Of a stretch of 64,000 nucleotides of DNA, positions 25,047-33,426 are shown one piece after another. Position numbers and translations under genes: made by a program. The notes under the pieces were generated by a model that saw only the letters and a list, made by a program, of their open reading frames with translations, made no database searches and was not told the origin of the DNA. Position 1 is the stretch's first letter, and each line of letters opens with the position of its first letter. The stretch is from NCBI RefSeq assembly GCF_015234275.1, contig NZ_JADGII010000001.1. One strand, given 5' to 3'. The stretch is from Prosthecochloris ethylica. GTDB taxonomy: Bacteria; Bacteroidota; Chlorobiia; Chlorobiales; Chlorobiaceae.

Positions 25047-26156
25047 ATGACAGTGAAGCGCATCGGAACCACACTCTTCACCGCTCTCCTGGCGTTCCTG
25101 GTCCTCGCAGGATGTGCCGTCGACCGTCCGCCGTCAGGGGGACCGCCAGACAACGCTCCGCTGCAGATCACCGGAACGGCACCGGAACCCGGCTCTACCG
25201 GGGTCGTGCCCGAATCAGTACGCTTCACCTTCAACCGTTATATCACTGCTGCTGCTCTGCGTAACGCCCTCTCAGTCACCCCTGTGGGCACGGGCCATGA
25301 AATCAGCGCTGACGGACAGCATGCGGTCATCACGTTCACCGAACCCCTTGCCGAAAACACCACCCACAGCATAACCCTGCACAGCTCCCTGAAAAGCAGC
25401 AGAGGGAACGAGCTCGAAAACAGCTACACGTACGCGTTTTCGACCGGACCGGTCCTCGACACCGGCAGGATCAGCGGAACGGTCTACACCCGAAACAATC
25501 GCCCGGCATCAGGTATCACGGTAGCGGCAGTCCGCGAGAACCCCCGGGAAAACGGCAAGCTGCAGGTTATCGATGTCAAACCGGAGTATAACGTCCAGAC
25601 AGGACGTAACGGTTCATTTGAGATGAACTACATCGAAAACGGCAGCTACCACCTGATTGTTTTTCGTGACCGGAACGGAGACAGGCTGATCAACATCCAC
25701 CGTGAGGAGTATGCCGCAGGAAGAGCTGAAACGATCCCGACAGGGACCTCCGACCTGCTGTTCAGGTTACGACAACCGGAAAGCACAGCCTCCGATCAGC
25801 CGGTCACCGCGCCGGCAGTCGAGCCCTCCGGCGCGGTGACCGGAAGTATCTCCGGCGCCCGGGGAACCGTTGTCATCGAAGCGCTCAATACAGCCTCGAA
25901 CCAGTGGCACCGTACCGCGGTTCCGGTGGCGAATCCTTCCCGCCCGGAACCATACCTGCTCGAAGGACTGCCGCCGGGAACCTACAGGATGAGCGCTTAT
26001 ATTGCCCGAAACGCATCCGCCGCCCCGGCCATTCGCCCGTGGGACGGCGGCAGCATCGTACCGTTCAGACCAGCAGACCCCCTCGTGATCCATCCCGATG
26101 ACGTACGTGTCAGGAAAGGATGGACCAGCGGCAATATTCAGTTCGACTTCCGCTGA
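25047..26156 (+). CDS. Lipoprotein with Ig-like domain(s), function unknown
   Basis: Secreted lipoprotein of 369 residues. The signal peptide ends in a lipobox (VLAGC, lipidated Cys near residue 24). Residues about 45-135 resemble a bacterial Ig-like (SbsA/Big_5 type) domain, with the APEPGSTGVVPES opening and FSTGPVLD close. Residues about 140-245 look like a carboxypeptidase-regulatory or prealbumin-like beta fold (ISGTVYTRNNRPASG, then NGSYHLIVFRDRNGDRLIN). Residues about 260-365 look like another beta-rich segment. Similar lipoproteins are common in the Bacteroidota/Chlorobi group. A strong GGAGGGAGGG site precedes the ATG. It lies 70 bp upstream of bchJ, but a link to pigment synthesis is not evident. 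Confidence 0.8.
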   Translation: MTVKRIGTTLFTALLAFLVLAGCAVDRPPSGGPPDNAPLQITGTAPEPGSTGVVPESVRFTFNRYITAAALRNALSVTPVGTGHEISADGQHAVITFTEPLAENTTHSITLHSSLKSSRGNELENSYTYAFSTGPVLDTGRISGTVYTRNNRPASGITVAAVRENPRENGKLQVIDVKPEYNVQTGRNGSFEMNYIENGSYHLIVFRDRNGDRLINIHREEYAAGRAETIPTGTSDLLFRLRQPESTASDQPVTAPAVEPSGAVTGSISGARGTVVIEALNTASNQWHRTAVPVANPSRPEPYLLEGLPPGTYRMSAYIARNASAAPAIRPWDGGSIVPFRPADPLVIHPDDVRVRKGWTSGNIQFDFR

Positions 26157-26226
26157 ACATTGCAAACCAGCGTCCGGAAATGTATTTTACCGCGCAACTG
26201 ACAACAAATCACAGGCAGATACATTC

Positions 26227-26799
26227 ATGAGCGAAGCAGCAAAAATAGGTCCGAACTCCATTATCCAGACGGTCGCCGCCCTTGAAGCGAAATACGGAAA
26301 AGCTGAAACAGAAGCTATTCTGTCCCGCACCGGTCATCAACGGCTGATTGGTAATCTTCCATCGGAAATGGTCGAGGAATCACGGTTCCACGCCCTGGTG
26401 ACCGACCTCGAACAGGACCTGGGAGAACAGGTCATGACCCATATCCTCAATGAATCAGGACAACGGACCGCGGCGTACCTGTTGAGCGTGAGAATTCCCG
26501 GCTTGTTCCAGAAACTGCTCAAGCCCCTGCCTCCGGGCCTGGCCTTCAGGCTCCTTCTGTTCGCCATCAGCAAGAACGCATGGACGTTTGCCGGCAGCGG
26601 AGGCTTCTCGTATACCACCGCGAAAGTCCCGAATATCACCGTCAGGGTCACCTTCCCGTCTATCCCGGTCGTAGGACATTTCTACCTTGGAACGTTCACC
26701 AGGCTGCTGAAGGAACTGGTCAATCCTGAAACGAAAATCTCGGCATCGATCAATCGCTCAGGCAACTCCATCAACTGTTCCTATACCTGCAAAATCTGA
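26227..26799 (+). CDS. bchJ: Bacteriochlorophyll biosynthesis protein BchJ (4-vinyl reductase / V4R domain)
   Basis: Small soluble protein with a C-terminal V4R domain (about residues 115-190, including NAWTFAGSGGFSY and a terminal NCSYTCKI with two cysteines). It was originally annotated as the divinyl reductase of bacteriochlorophyll synthesis; work in Chlorobaculum tepidum showed that BciA is the reductase there and that loss of BchJ disturbs the pathway, so an accessory or substrate-handling role is more likely. The start at 26227 gives 190 residues. Position next to bchL supports the assignment. It converges on bchL across a bidirectional terminator. Confidence 0.9.
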   Translation: MSEAAKIGPNSIIQTVAALEAKYGKAETEAILSRTGHQRLIGNLPSEMVEESRFHALVTDLEQDLGEQVMTHILNESGQRTAAYLLSVRIPGLFQKLLKPLPPGLAFRLLLFAISKNAWTFAGSGGFSYTTAKVPNITVRVTFPSIPVVGHFYLGTFTRLLKELVNPETKISASINRSGNSINCSYTCKI

Positions 26800-26858
26800 A
26801 ACTCGCGTCTTCAGTGATGAATCGTTACCAGTTACCAGGCAGCACTACGATAATTCCT

Positions 26859-26888
26859 GCAATCCGCGCAAATCTGTGAAATCTGCAG
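26859..26888. repeat. Three degenerate 10-bp tandem units (A)AATC(T/C)G
   Basis: Three adjacent 10-bp units (gcaatccgcg, caaatctgtg, aaatctgcag) share an AATCyG core. They lie in the 3' region after bchJ and before the terminator. No function is assigned. Confidence 0.5.
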
Positions 26889-26945
26889 GGAGCCTGAATG
26901 AAACGGGTCAGCGACGCTGACTGTTACGGAAGAAAAGACAAAAGT

Positions 26946-26976
26946 AAAAAGGCAGCCCGCAGGCTGCCTTTTTTTT
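26946..26976. terminator. Bidirectional rho-independent terminator between bchJ and bchL
   Basis: The GC-rich stem GGCAGCC/GGCTGCC with loop CGCA is flanked by A5 on the left and T8 on the right. It therefore gives a U tract in both directions and can end the bchJ transcript (plus) and the bchNBL transcript (minus). Confidence 0.92.
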
Positions 26977-27007
26977 CAACAAATCAACAGATCAACGCAC
27001 TCACACC

Positions 27008-27835
27008 TCACTGCCATCCGCCGACAATCTCGAAAATGTCCCGATCACCGATCGGGACAGGGACTGACGCCGAGGGTTCCTCTGACAGCAGGAACTGCGC
27101 AATCTCGTTGTATGGCTTGAGGCACTCGTCCTTTTCAGGGCCGTCCTCCATCTGGAAGAGAGTCTTGCCGGCAAAACGGCTCTTGCGGATCAGCTCATGA
27201 TAAGGAACACGCGCCAGCAGTTTCGTCCCGACTTTCTCGGAAAACTGCTCCAGCATATTGGTACCGCCGCCTTTCTGGTAATCGACACGGTTCGCAACGA
27301 TCCCTGCCAGCTGCACCTTGTAGCGCACGCTTTTCTGCTGGATTGCCATACAGAGGCGGTTTGCGGCAAAAATGCTGTCGAAATCGTTGGTAGCGATAAT
27401 CACGGCGTAATCCGCGTAGTTGAGCGGAGCACTGAACCCGCCGCAGACAACGTCGCCAAGCACGTCGAAAAGGATAACATCGTACTGGTCGTACAGGCCG
27501 AGCTCCTGCAGCAGCTTGACCGCCTCGCCGACGACGTAACCGCCACACCCGCTGCCGGCAGGAGGACCGCCAGCTTCCAGTGCGTCGATACCGGCAAACC
27601 CCGTCTGGATAATATCCTCTTTTTCCAGCTCTTCATGATGGAAATCAACCTCGTCAAGAGCCTCGATAACAGTTTTCTGAAGGGTGCCGGTCAGCGGGAA
27701 GGTACTGTCATGCTTCGGATCGCAGCCGATCTGGAGCACTTTGGCTCCCTGCAGTGCAAGTGCCGCTGAAATATTCGCGGTGGTCGTGCTTTTACCGATA
27801 CCCCCTTTACCATAGACAGCCAGGATTAAACTCAT
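27008..27835 (-). CDS. bchL: Light-independent protochlorophyllide reductase, iron protein BchL
   Basis: ATP-driven electron donor of dark-operative protochlorophyllide reductase, homologous to nitrogenase NifH. The P-loop GKGGIGKS is at residues 10-17, and the cysteines binding the [4Fe-4S] cluster shared across the homodimer are C97 (SGCGGY) and C131 (VVCGGF). Length 275 is typical. It is the last of bchN-bchB-bchL; the gap to bchB is 46 bp. Adjacency to bchB and bchN separates it from BchX of chlorin reductase and from NifH. Confidence 0.97.
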   Translation of the reverse strand: MSLILAVYGKGGIGKSTTTANISAALALQGAKVLQIGCDPKHDSTFPLTGTLQKTVIEALDEVDFHHEELEKEDIIQTGFAGIDALEAGGPPAGSGCGGYVVGEAVKLLQELGLYDQYDVILFDVLGDVVCGGFSAPLNYADYAVIIATNDFDSIFAANRLCMAIQQKSVRYKVQLAGIVANRVDYQKGGGTNMLEQFSEKVGTKLLARVPYHELIRKSRFAGKTLFQMEDGPEKDECLKPYNEIAQFLLSEEPSASVPVPIGDRDIFEIVGGWQ

Positions 27836-27881
27836 GATGACAACAGAGAATTAAATAATTAGAGAAAATCAGTCTACAGCC

Positions 27882-29489
27882 TCAGCCGCCAAGAGCTTCC
27901 TTGGCTTTGCGGAATACATCACCGGTAATGGTGGTCTCCCCGATATCGCGGGCATAGTTTTCTGTATTCTTCCGGACTTTCTTGCGTACGAAGAACGGAA
28001 CTTTTTTGAGCATTTTTTCAGCATCCGGCGTCCAGGGAAGTCCGTCTTCTGCCTGAGCTGCGGTTGATTCAGCACTCTCTTCAGGCTGCTCACTGCCGGC
28101 ATCATCCGTCACATGACCATTGGAAGCGGCAGTCTCGAGAGCGTCATCGTCTTCCTCGTATTCAAGGCCTGCATCGCCGAAGAAATCGATGAGATGTTTT
28201 TCGAGCCCGAGCTTACAGGATGTATAGACACGATCGGCGAGCACGTCGGCCCCATCGAAGCCGAGGACAGGATAGTAGCCGATAAGATGGTTTTCAATAT
28301 GCGTCGGGGTCGAGATCACCATACACGGCACATCCAGCTTGCGACAGCTGTGACGCTCCATCTGCGTCCCGCAGACCAGCTCGGGCATTTCGTCCTCGAT
28401 CTTTTTCGATACTTCCTGGAACCTGTCCGTCACCATGAGCGGCTCGGGCAGATAGCCCTCGAGTTCCTGGCGGACCCAGTCGGCATGCTGCTTCAGATAG
28501 GTGCCGGCGCCGATAATCTGCATACCGAGCTCGTCGCGCAGGAACTTCACCATGCCGACGGTATGCGTGGCGTCACCGAACACAAACGCCCGCTTGGCGC
28601 TGAAACTCTCCATATCGGCAGTACGGGCGAACCATGGAACACCGCTTGGAGCGCTCTGACCGTCGAGCGAAAACTCCGTCAGTTCCGGCATACGAAGCTC
28701 GGCAAGCCCGCGCTCCCGCGCAATATCATTCACCTGGGCCAGAAGCTCCCGGATCCAGGCAAGCGTAGGATTGACGCCCATCGGTGTCCCCGACAGGACC
28801 GGCATACCGAATTTCTCGCGCAGGTACTGAGCCGCTCCATGACCGATTTCACGATAGGGAACCAGATTCACCCAGGCTTCCGGAAGCCGGGCGAGATCCT
28901 CCATGGACGCCCCCCAGGGAGCGACAACGTTCACCCTGATACCGAGCGTCGCGAGCATCCTTCGCAGGCTGGCGAGATCCGAACGGAGATGAAAACCGAG
29001 TGACGTAAAACCCAGGATGTTGACACTTGGCTGTTCAGACAGGCTCTGCGGCTGTGCCGAACGCTTGACCAGTTCTGTAAAAAGTCCTTCTGCCGCTTCG
29101 TGCTCCTGGACACGGAACGGGTTGACATCGTACACGAGAATTTTATCGGTATCGACACCGGAATGCCTGGAAAGCTGGCCGAGATCTTCCTGCAGAAGTG
29201 CGGTACTGCAGCTCGGAGCGACAACGATCATCTCGGGATGATAATGCTCGTCGACCTGCTGCAGAGTCGCAGGCAGGCGGGATTCACCACGGGCGAGGTC
29301 CTGCCCCCTGACCACGCTGATGGACAGGCCGGGAAAATCCGGGGTTCGTTCGAGCATGGTATAGGTTGCGGTGATATAGTCGTCTCCCTGAGGGGCGTGG
29401 TACACCGTATGAACATCCTTCATACTGTTGGTGACGCGGCTGATGCCATGAAGAGCGGTTCCCTCATAGAGCCAGAAAGCTAAACGCAT
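27882..29489 (-). CDS. bchB: Light-independent protochlorophyllide reductase subunit B (BchB)
   Basis: With BchN it forms the NB heterotetramer that reduces the C17-C18 bond of protochlorophyllide. D36 (in APQGDD) is at the position of the aspartate known to coordinate the NB [4Fe-4S] cluster in Rhodobacter. The last 50-odd residues form the PCP_red domain (LPWTPDAEKMLKKVPFFVR). Between the catalytic part and this domain lies a strongly acidic, Ser/Ala/Glu-rich linker of about 45 residues (roughly 435-480). Length 535. bchN lies 36 bp upstream. Confidence 0.97.
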   Translation of the reverse strand: MRLAFWLYEGTALHGISRVTNSMKDVHTVYHAPQGDDYITATYTMLERTPDFPGLSISVVRGQDLARGESRLPATLQQVDEHYHPEMIVVAPSCSTALLQEDLGQLSRHSGVDTDKILVYDVNPFRVQEHEAAEGLFTELVKRSAQPQSLSEQPSVNILGFTSLGFHLRSDLASLRRMLATLGIRVNVVAPWGASMEDLARLPEAWVNLVPYREIGHGAAQYLREKFGMPVLSGTPMGVNPTLAWIRELLAQVNDIARERGLAELRMPELTEFSLDGQSAPSGVPWFARTADMESFSAKRAFVFGDATHTVGMVKFLRDELGMQIIGAGTYLKQHADWVRQELEGYLPEPLMVTDRFQEVSKKIEDEMPELVCGTQMERHSCRKLDVPCMVISTPTHIENHLIGYYPVLGFDGADVLADRVYTSCKLGLEKHLIDFFGDAGLEYEEDDDALETAASNGHVTDDAGSEQPEESAESTAAQAEDGLPWTPDAEKMLKKVPFFVRKKVRKNTENYARDIGETTITGDVFRKAKEALGG

Positions 29490-29525
29490 GGTCTGTATCC
29501 TTTGGTTTGCAGTTCCTTGGTTGAA

Positions 29526-30788
29526 TTACTCGGCACTGGGCATCACCCCTTTCAGCCAGACGGAATCATCAAATTCGGGCAGCTTCTCCCGACGCCTCAG
29601 CGGCGAGACAAAGAGATTGGCCAGCGTAAAGACCCCTGACCAGCTGTGAATGGTCATCAGCGTGAACTCCATGCTCCATTTCACGATAAAACCCTTACCG
29701 ACAAACGGATTGGCTGTCATGAGGGAGGTGACGATCATATCCGGCCGTTCACGCTTGATATCCTGAAGCTGGCGGTGGAAATTGGGCTGCTCGACCACCC
29801 GGACCCCTTCAAGGGCTTCGAGTTCACGTGCGTGGAATTTCTTGTTGATGTACGCGCTGCTGCACTCCATGACATCCGCCCCGGCATTGTTGAGAAAACG
29901 TGCAAGCGGCAGTTCCATCATGGTGTCGGCTGTAAAGAATACTTTTTTACCTTTCAGCAGGTTCACCTGCTCGCTGATACGCTGCCATGCCGCCTCCTCG
30001 CGCTCACGCAGGTCGACCGTGATATCGAACATCGCGGCAAGGTCTTCCCAGAATACCCGGGTTCCGGTCGGTCCGAAGGGAAAGAGTGACTTGAGCGGTC
30101 GTGCTTTCCGCTCTCTCGCCAGGCGAGACACCACTCTCGACAGGTAGGGCTGGATCGGAGCGAGAACCGTATCGGGACCTATCGCCGGCAGTTTGTCGAA
30201 ACGGCTTTCCGGCAGAAACCCGCCGACCCTGATACCGAGCTCCTCGGCTTCGGCACGCATGTCATCGGCGATGGAATCATTGACGGAACCGATAAAGACG
30301 ACACTCTTTTCACCGGCCGGCGCTTCGGGGCAGAACGGCACCATGGCCTGCAGCACAGAGTCTTCCGCCTGCGTGAAATTGTACACCAGGCCGCTTGCCG
30401 GCACAAAGAGAACGGGAAGATCAGGTGTGCTGAGCGAGTGGGCCAGCCCCTTGAAGTCAACCTTCATGACCTCGGGAGTACATGAAGAGAGCAGAAAAAT
30501 GACCGACGGATCGTGATCGGCCCTGATCTCGCTGATCACCTCTTCGAGGCTTGGGTCCTGGCGGGAAAGATCACCTTCCTCGAGCAGAGCGATCCCGAAA
30601 CGGGGCTTTGCAAAAATCATCATCCCAAGCGCATTCTGCAGGAAATGCGCGCAGGTGTGTGTGCCGAGAATCAGGAAAAAACTGTCCTTGATTTTCTGGT
30701 ACAGCCAGCCGACACTGGCCAGACCGCAAAAGCTGTGAGTTACGTTATCCTCCTTGATAATCTGGGTAGAGCCCGGAACTGACATCAT
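29526..30788 (-). CDS. bchN: Light-independent protochlorophyllide reductase subunit N (BchN)
   Basis: Catalytic subunit binding protochlorophyllide together with BchB. Three cysteines C21, C46 and C103 (in SFCGLAS, HTCAHF and SSCTPE) match the ligands that BchN supplies to the shared [4Fe-4S] cluster. Length 420 is normal. The start at 30788 has an AGGAGG site at suitable distance; an ATG directly after it (30785) is equivalent. A 109-bp AT-rich leader (30789-30897) separates it from the thiamine-binding-like gene, so a local promoter is possible, though none could be fixed. Confidence 0.97.
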   Translation of the reverse strand: MMSVPGSTQIIKEDNVTHSFCGLASVGWLYQKIKDSFFLILGTHTCAHFLQNALGMMIFAKPRFGIALLEEGDLSRQDPSLEEVISEIRADHDPSVIFLLSSCTPEVMKVDFKGLAHSLSTPDLPVLFVPASGLVYNFTQAEDSVLQAMVPFCPEAPAGEKSVVFIGSVNDSIADDMRAEAEELGIRVGGFLPESRFDKLPAIGPDTVLAPIQPYLSRVVSRLARERKARPLKSLFPFGPTGTRVFWEDLAAMFDITVDLREREEAAWQRISEQVNLLKGKKVFFTADTMMELPLARFLNNAGADVMECSSAYINKKFHARELEALEGVRVVEQPNFHRQLQDIKRERPDMIVTSLMTANPFVGKGFIVKWSMEFTLMTIHSWSGVFTLANLFVSPLRRREKLPEFDDSVWLKGVMPSAE

Positions 30789-30897
30789 GAAGTTCTTCCT
30801 CCTGGAGTTTGCTGAAACCGCATCGGATAGCTTGCGGCGGCAGGTTCTGAACCGTCAAACGTGAAACTTAAAGAAATGAAGATAAAAATTATTTTGA

Positions 30898-31221
30898 TTA
30901 ATCCTGTCCCCCGCGAGAGCCGGCGAGCCGCGCCTCCACGGAAGCCACCTTGTCGCCCAGGCGAACCTCTCTGTCACGCCGGTCATCGACCTTGACAACG
31001 GTATATACCCTGGCAACACCTGTGCTGAACACATACTCGTGAAGTTTCGATGCCACAGCGAACAGCTCGCCGGCCGGACCGGAAACCGTGGTCCCCATAT
31101 CATGCAGCCTGAACTCGAGACCGCTTTCAGCAAGCATGTTCTCCAGGTCGGCGACAAGACGACTGAGTCCGCCGCCGGAAGCCCCGCCGAGCGGAATTAC
31201 GGTAAGATCCATCAGTGCCAC
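30898..31221 (-). CDS. MTH1187/YkoF-type thiamine-binding family protein (UPF0045)
   Basis: Small protein of 107 residues with a ferredoxin-like alpha/beta fold. The opening MALMDLTVIPLGG, a middle RLHDMGTTVSG segment and the C-terminal VYTVVKVDDR strand match the MTH1187 (UPF0045) family, whose YkoF relatives bind thiamine. No catalytic residues are recognised. It is 18 bp downstream of purA and 109 bp upstream of bchN, probably in one transcript with purA. Whether it binds thiamine here is inference. Confidence 0.85.
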   Translation of the reverse strand: MALMDLTVIPLGGASGGGLSRLVADLENMLAESGLEFRLHDMGTTVSGPAGELFAVASKLHEYVFSTGVARVYTVVKVDDRRDREVRLGDKVASVEARLAGSRGGQD

Positions 31222-31239
31222 GACAAACGCCCCCCTGTC

Positions 31240-32547
31240 TTATTTAAAAACGGTTTCATCCCGGCCGGGCCCGACGGAAATGAAGGTCACCGGCACATCG
31301 AGCTGCTCTTCGAGGAACGACACAAACGCCTGTGTCGCCGGGTGCATGTCGTCAAACGTGCGTGCCCCCGCATTCGAGACCTTCCATCCCGCGAGGGTGG
31401 TGTAGACCGGCGTCACCCTCGAGAGGGTCTGGTCGTCCGTAGGAAAATCGGTGATTTCCCGACCGTCGATCATGTAGGATGTGCACACCTTCACCTCGTC
31501 GAAGGAGTCGAGAACATCGAGCTTCGTCAGGGCGAGCTCCGTCACGCCGTTGACGATCAGCGAATAACGCAGAGCGACAAGGTCGAGCCATCCGCAACGG
31601 CGGCGCCTGCCGGTCGTCGCCCCGAACTCGTGACCGATTTTGCCGAGTTTCTCCCCGGTTTCGTCATGCAGCTCGGTCGGAAAAGCACCGTTTCCGACCC
31701 TGGTCATGTAGGCCTTGCATACCCCGATCACGTTTCTGATGTGGTTCGGAGCAATCCCTGAACCGGTCGAAGCACCACCGGATGTCGGGTTCGACGAGGT
31801 CACGTAGGGATAGGTGCCATGGTCCACGTCCAGCAGACACCCCTGTGCACCTTCAAGCAGAATGCTCTTACCTTCCCGCAGCTGCCTGTTCAGATACAGC
31901 TGGGTGTTTTTCACGTAAGGATTGATGATGGCATCGAACTCGGAATATTCTCTGACCATCTCTTCGACATCCATGCCTTCATTGTCATAGACGTTGCGGA
32001 TGAGCTTGTTTTTCGCTTCGAGATTATCCCTCAGCTTCTCTTCCAGCAGTTCGGGATGCAGGAGATCGACCACCCTGATACCGCGGCGGGCAAACTTGTC
32101 TTCGTAACTCGGACCGATTCCCCGGCCGGTCGTCCCGATTTTTTTCGCATTCTGCGCGCTTTCATGGAGGGAATCGAGCAGTTTATGGTACGGCATGATG
32201 AGATGGGCGTTATGGCTGATATAGAGGCGGTCCCTCACATCATAACCGAGCTCTTCGACCTGCCGGATCTCCTTGAGCAGTGCATTCGGGTCGATCACGA
32301 CACCGTTGCCGATCACGCAGGTGCATCCTTCATGGAAAATACCGGAAGGAATCAGGTGGAGCACAACGGTCTTGTCATCGAAACAGATGGTATGGCCGGC
32401 ATTGGCCCCCCCCTGGTAACGGACAACGACATCGTACCTGGAAGAGAGAAAATCGACCAGCTTACCTTTACCTTCATCCCCGAACTGGGTACCGACAATA
32501 ACCGTAGCCGAAGCTGTGTTCTGCTTCGTGGTTGCATGTTCTTTCAC
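31240..32547 (-). CDS. purA: Adenylosuccinate synthetase
   Basis: Joins IMP and aspartate with GTP to make adenylosuccinate, the first committed step to AMP. The GTP P-loop GDEGKGK near residue 24 contains the catalytic aspartate; the catalytic histidine is in NAGHTI; IMP-binding segments TTGRGIGPSYEDK and LLEGAQGCLLDVDHGTYP are present, as is VGNGAFPTEL. Length 435 includes a slightly extended N-terminus. engB ends 12 bp upstream. Confidence 0.97.
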   Translation of the reverse strand: MKEHATTKQNTASATVIVGTQFGDEGKGKLVDFLSSRYDVVVRYQGGANAGHTICFDDKTVVLHLIPSGIFHEGCTCVIGNGVVIDPNALLKEIRQVEELGYDVRDRLYISHNAHLIMPYHKLLDSLHESAQNAKKIGTTGRGIGPSYEDKFARRGIRVVDLLHPELLEEKLRDNLEAKNKLIRNVYDNEGMDVEEMVREYSEFDAIINPYVKNTQLYLNRQLREGKSILLEGAQGCLLDVDHGTYPYVTSSNPTSGGASTGSGIAPNHIRNVIGVCKAYMTRVGNGAFPTELHDETGEKLGKIGHEFGATTGRRRRCGWLDLVALRYSLIVNGVTELALTKLDVLDSFDEVKVCTSYMIDGREITDFPTDDQTLSRVTPVYTTLAGWKVSNAGARTFDDMHPATQAFVSFLEEQLDVPVTFISVGPGRDETVFK

Positions 32548-32559
32548 GTCAATTCTGTT

Positions 32560-33138
32560 TTAGCCTGTATAATGTTCTAGATTCTCAAGCAGCTCGGCTG
32601 TTCCTTCCCCGCTCAGAGCCGAATAATTTACAATAAATCTTGTTTTCGGGACGATACTTTTCAGCTCCCGCCGGGCACGGACTTTATCTTTCTGCTTCAG
32701 TTTGTCGTACTTGGTCAGAACGATCCCGTACGGCCGATGGTAATGGTCAAGAAAATCCATCATCTGGCGGTCGGCATCCAGGGCTGGATGGCGGGAATCG
32801 ATGAGGACAACGACAAGACTGATGGATTGCCTTGTGCTGATATAACCTCCGAGCAGATGCCCCCATTCACGACGCTCCCCTTTCGCTACCTTTGCATAGC
32901 CGTAGCCTGGAAGATCGACAAAATAACAGCAGTCATTGATGAGGAAGTAGTTGATCAGCCGGGTTTTGCCGGGTGTGGAACTGGTGCGGGCAAGAGCTTT
33001 TCGACCCGTCAGTGTATTGAGAAGGGTGGATTTACCGACATTCGAACGGCCGACAAATACAATCTCGGGCATCGACGACTCGGGAAGCCCTTGCAGCGCG
33101 GAAACACTTTTATGAAACGTCGCGGTATGAATCTTCAT
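32560..33138 (-). CDS. engB: Ribosome biogenesis GTPase EngB (YsxC/YihA)
   Basis: Small GTPase needed for 50S subunit assembly. GTPase motifs are G1 GRSNVGKST (near residue 31), G3 DLPGYG, and G4 TKYDK; the 192-residue length matches EngB. It heads the group engB-purA-UPF0045-bchNBL and has a candidate TTGACA promoter about 90-115 bp upstream. Confidence 0.96.
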   Translation of the reverse strand: MKIHTATFHKSVSALQGLPESSMPEIVFVGRSNVGKSTLLNTLTGRKALARTSSTPGKTRLINYFLINDCCYFVDLPGYGYAKVAKGERREWGHLLGGYISTRQSISLVVVLIDSRHPALDADRQMMDFLDHYHRPYGIVLTKYDKLKQKDKVRARRELKSIVPKTRFIVNYSALSGEGTAELLENLEHYTG

Positions 33139-33226
33139 CGCAGGGCAACTCTCCCTCTCGCACTTCCCGGCAGGCTGTCCGGAGTGTCTTCCGGCAGTCC
33201 CTGGGTACTGACCGGGATCGGGCAGT

Positions 33227-33256
33227 TAAATACGGAAGCTAAAAACCTTGTGTCAA
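33227..33256 (-). promoter_or_regulatory. Candidate sigma-70-type promoter for engB
   Basis: On the minus strand a perfect TTGACA (33251-33256) is followed after 18 bp by TATTTA (33227-33232), about 90 bp upstream of engB. The rest of the 288-bp divergent gap to cysS (33139-33426) shows no gene; short frames there are not protein-like. Confidence 0.5.
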
Positions 33257-33426
33257 AATCCCAAATGTTTAACTTGTAGCAGTTCACGGGATCTCCCGTC
33301 ATGACCACGATCAGGCTGCACTCTCTGTTGCAGCTGCCGGGGGAGAGCATCGACGACACTCGTCCTGCTGCCCCATGGCAGTGACCTGCCTGACATGAAT
33401 CACCACCTACAGACAACTGACCGATT

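Noticed and set aside
33135..33416. 93-codon minus-strand frame between engB and cysS
   Set aside because: It overlaps the engB start and a promoter-like region, has no recognisable domain and reads like non-coding sequence.
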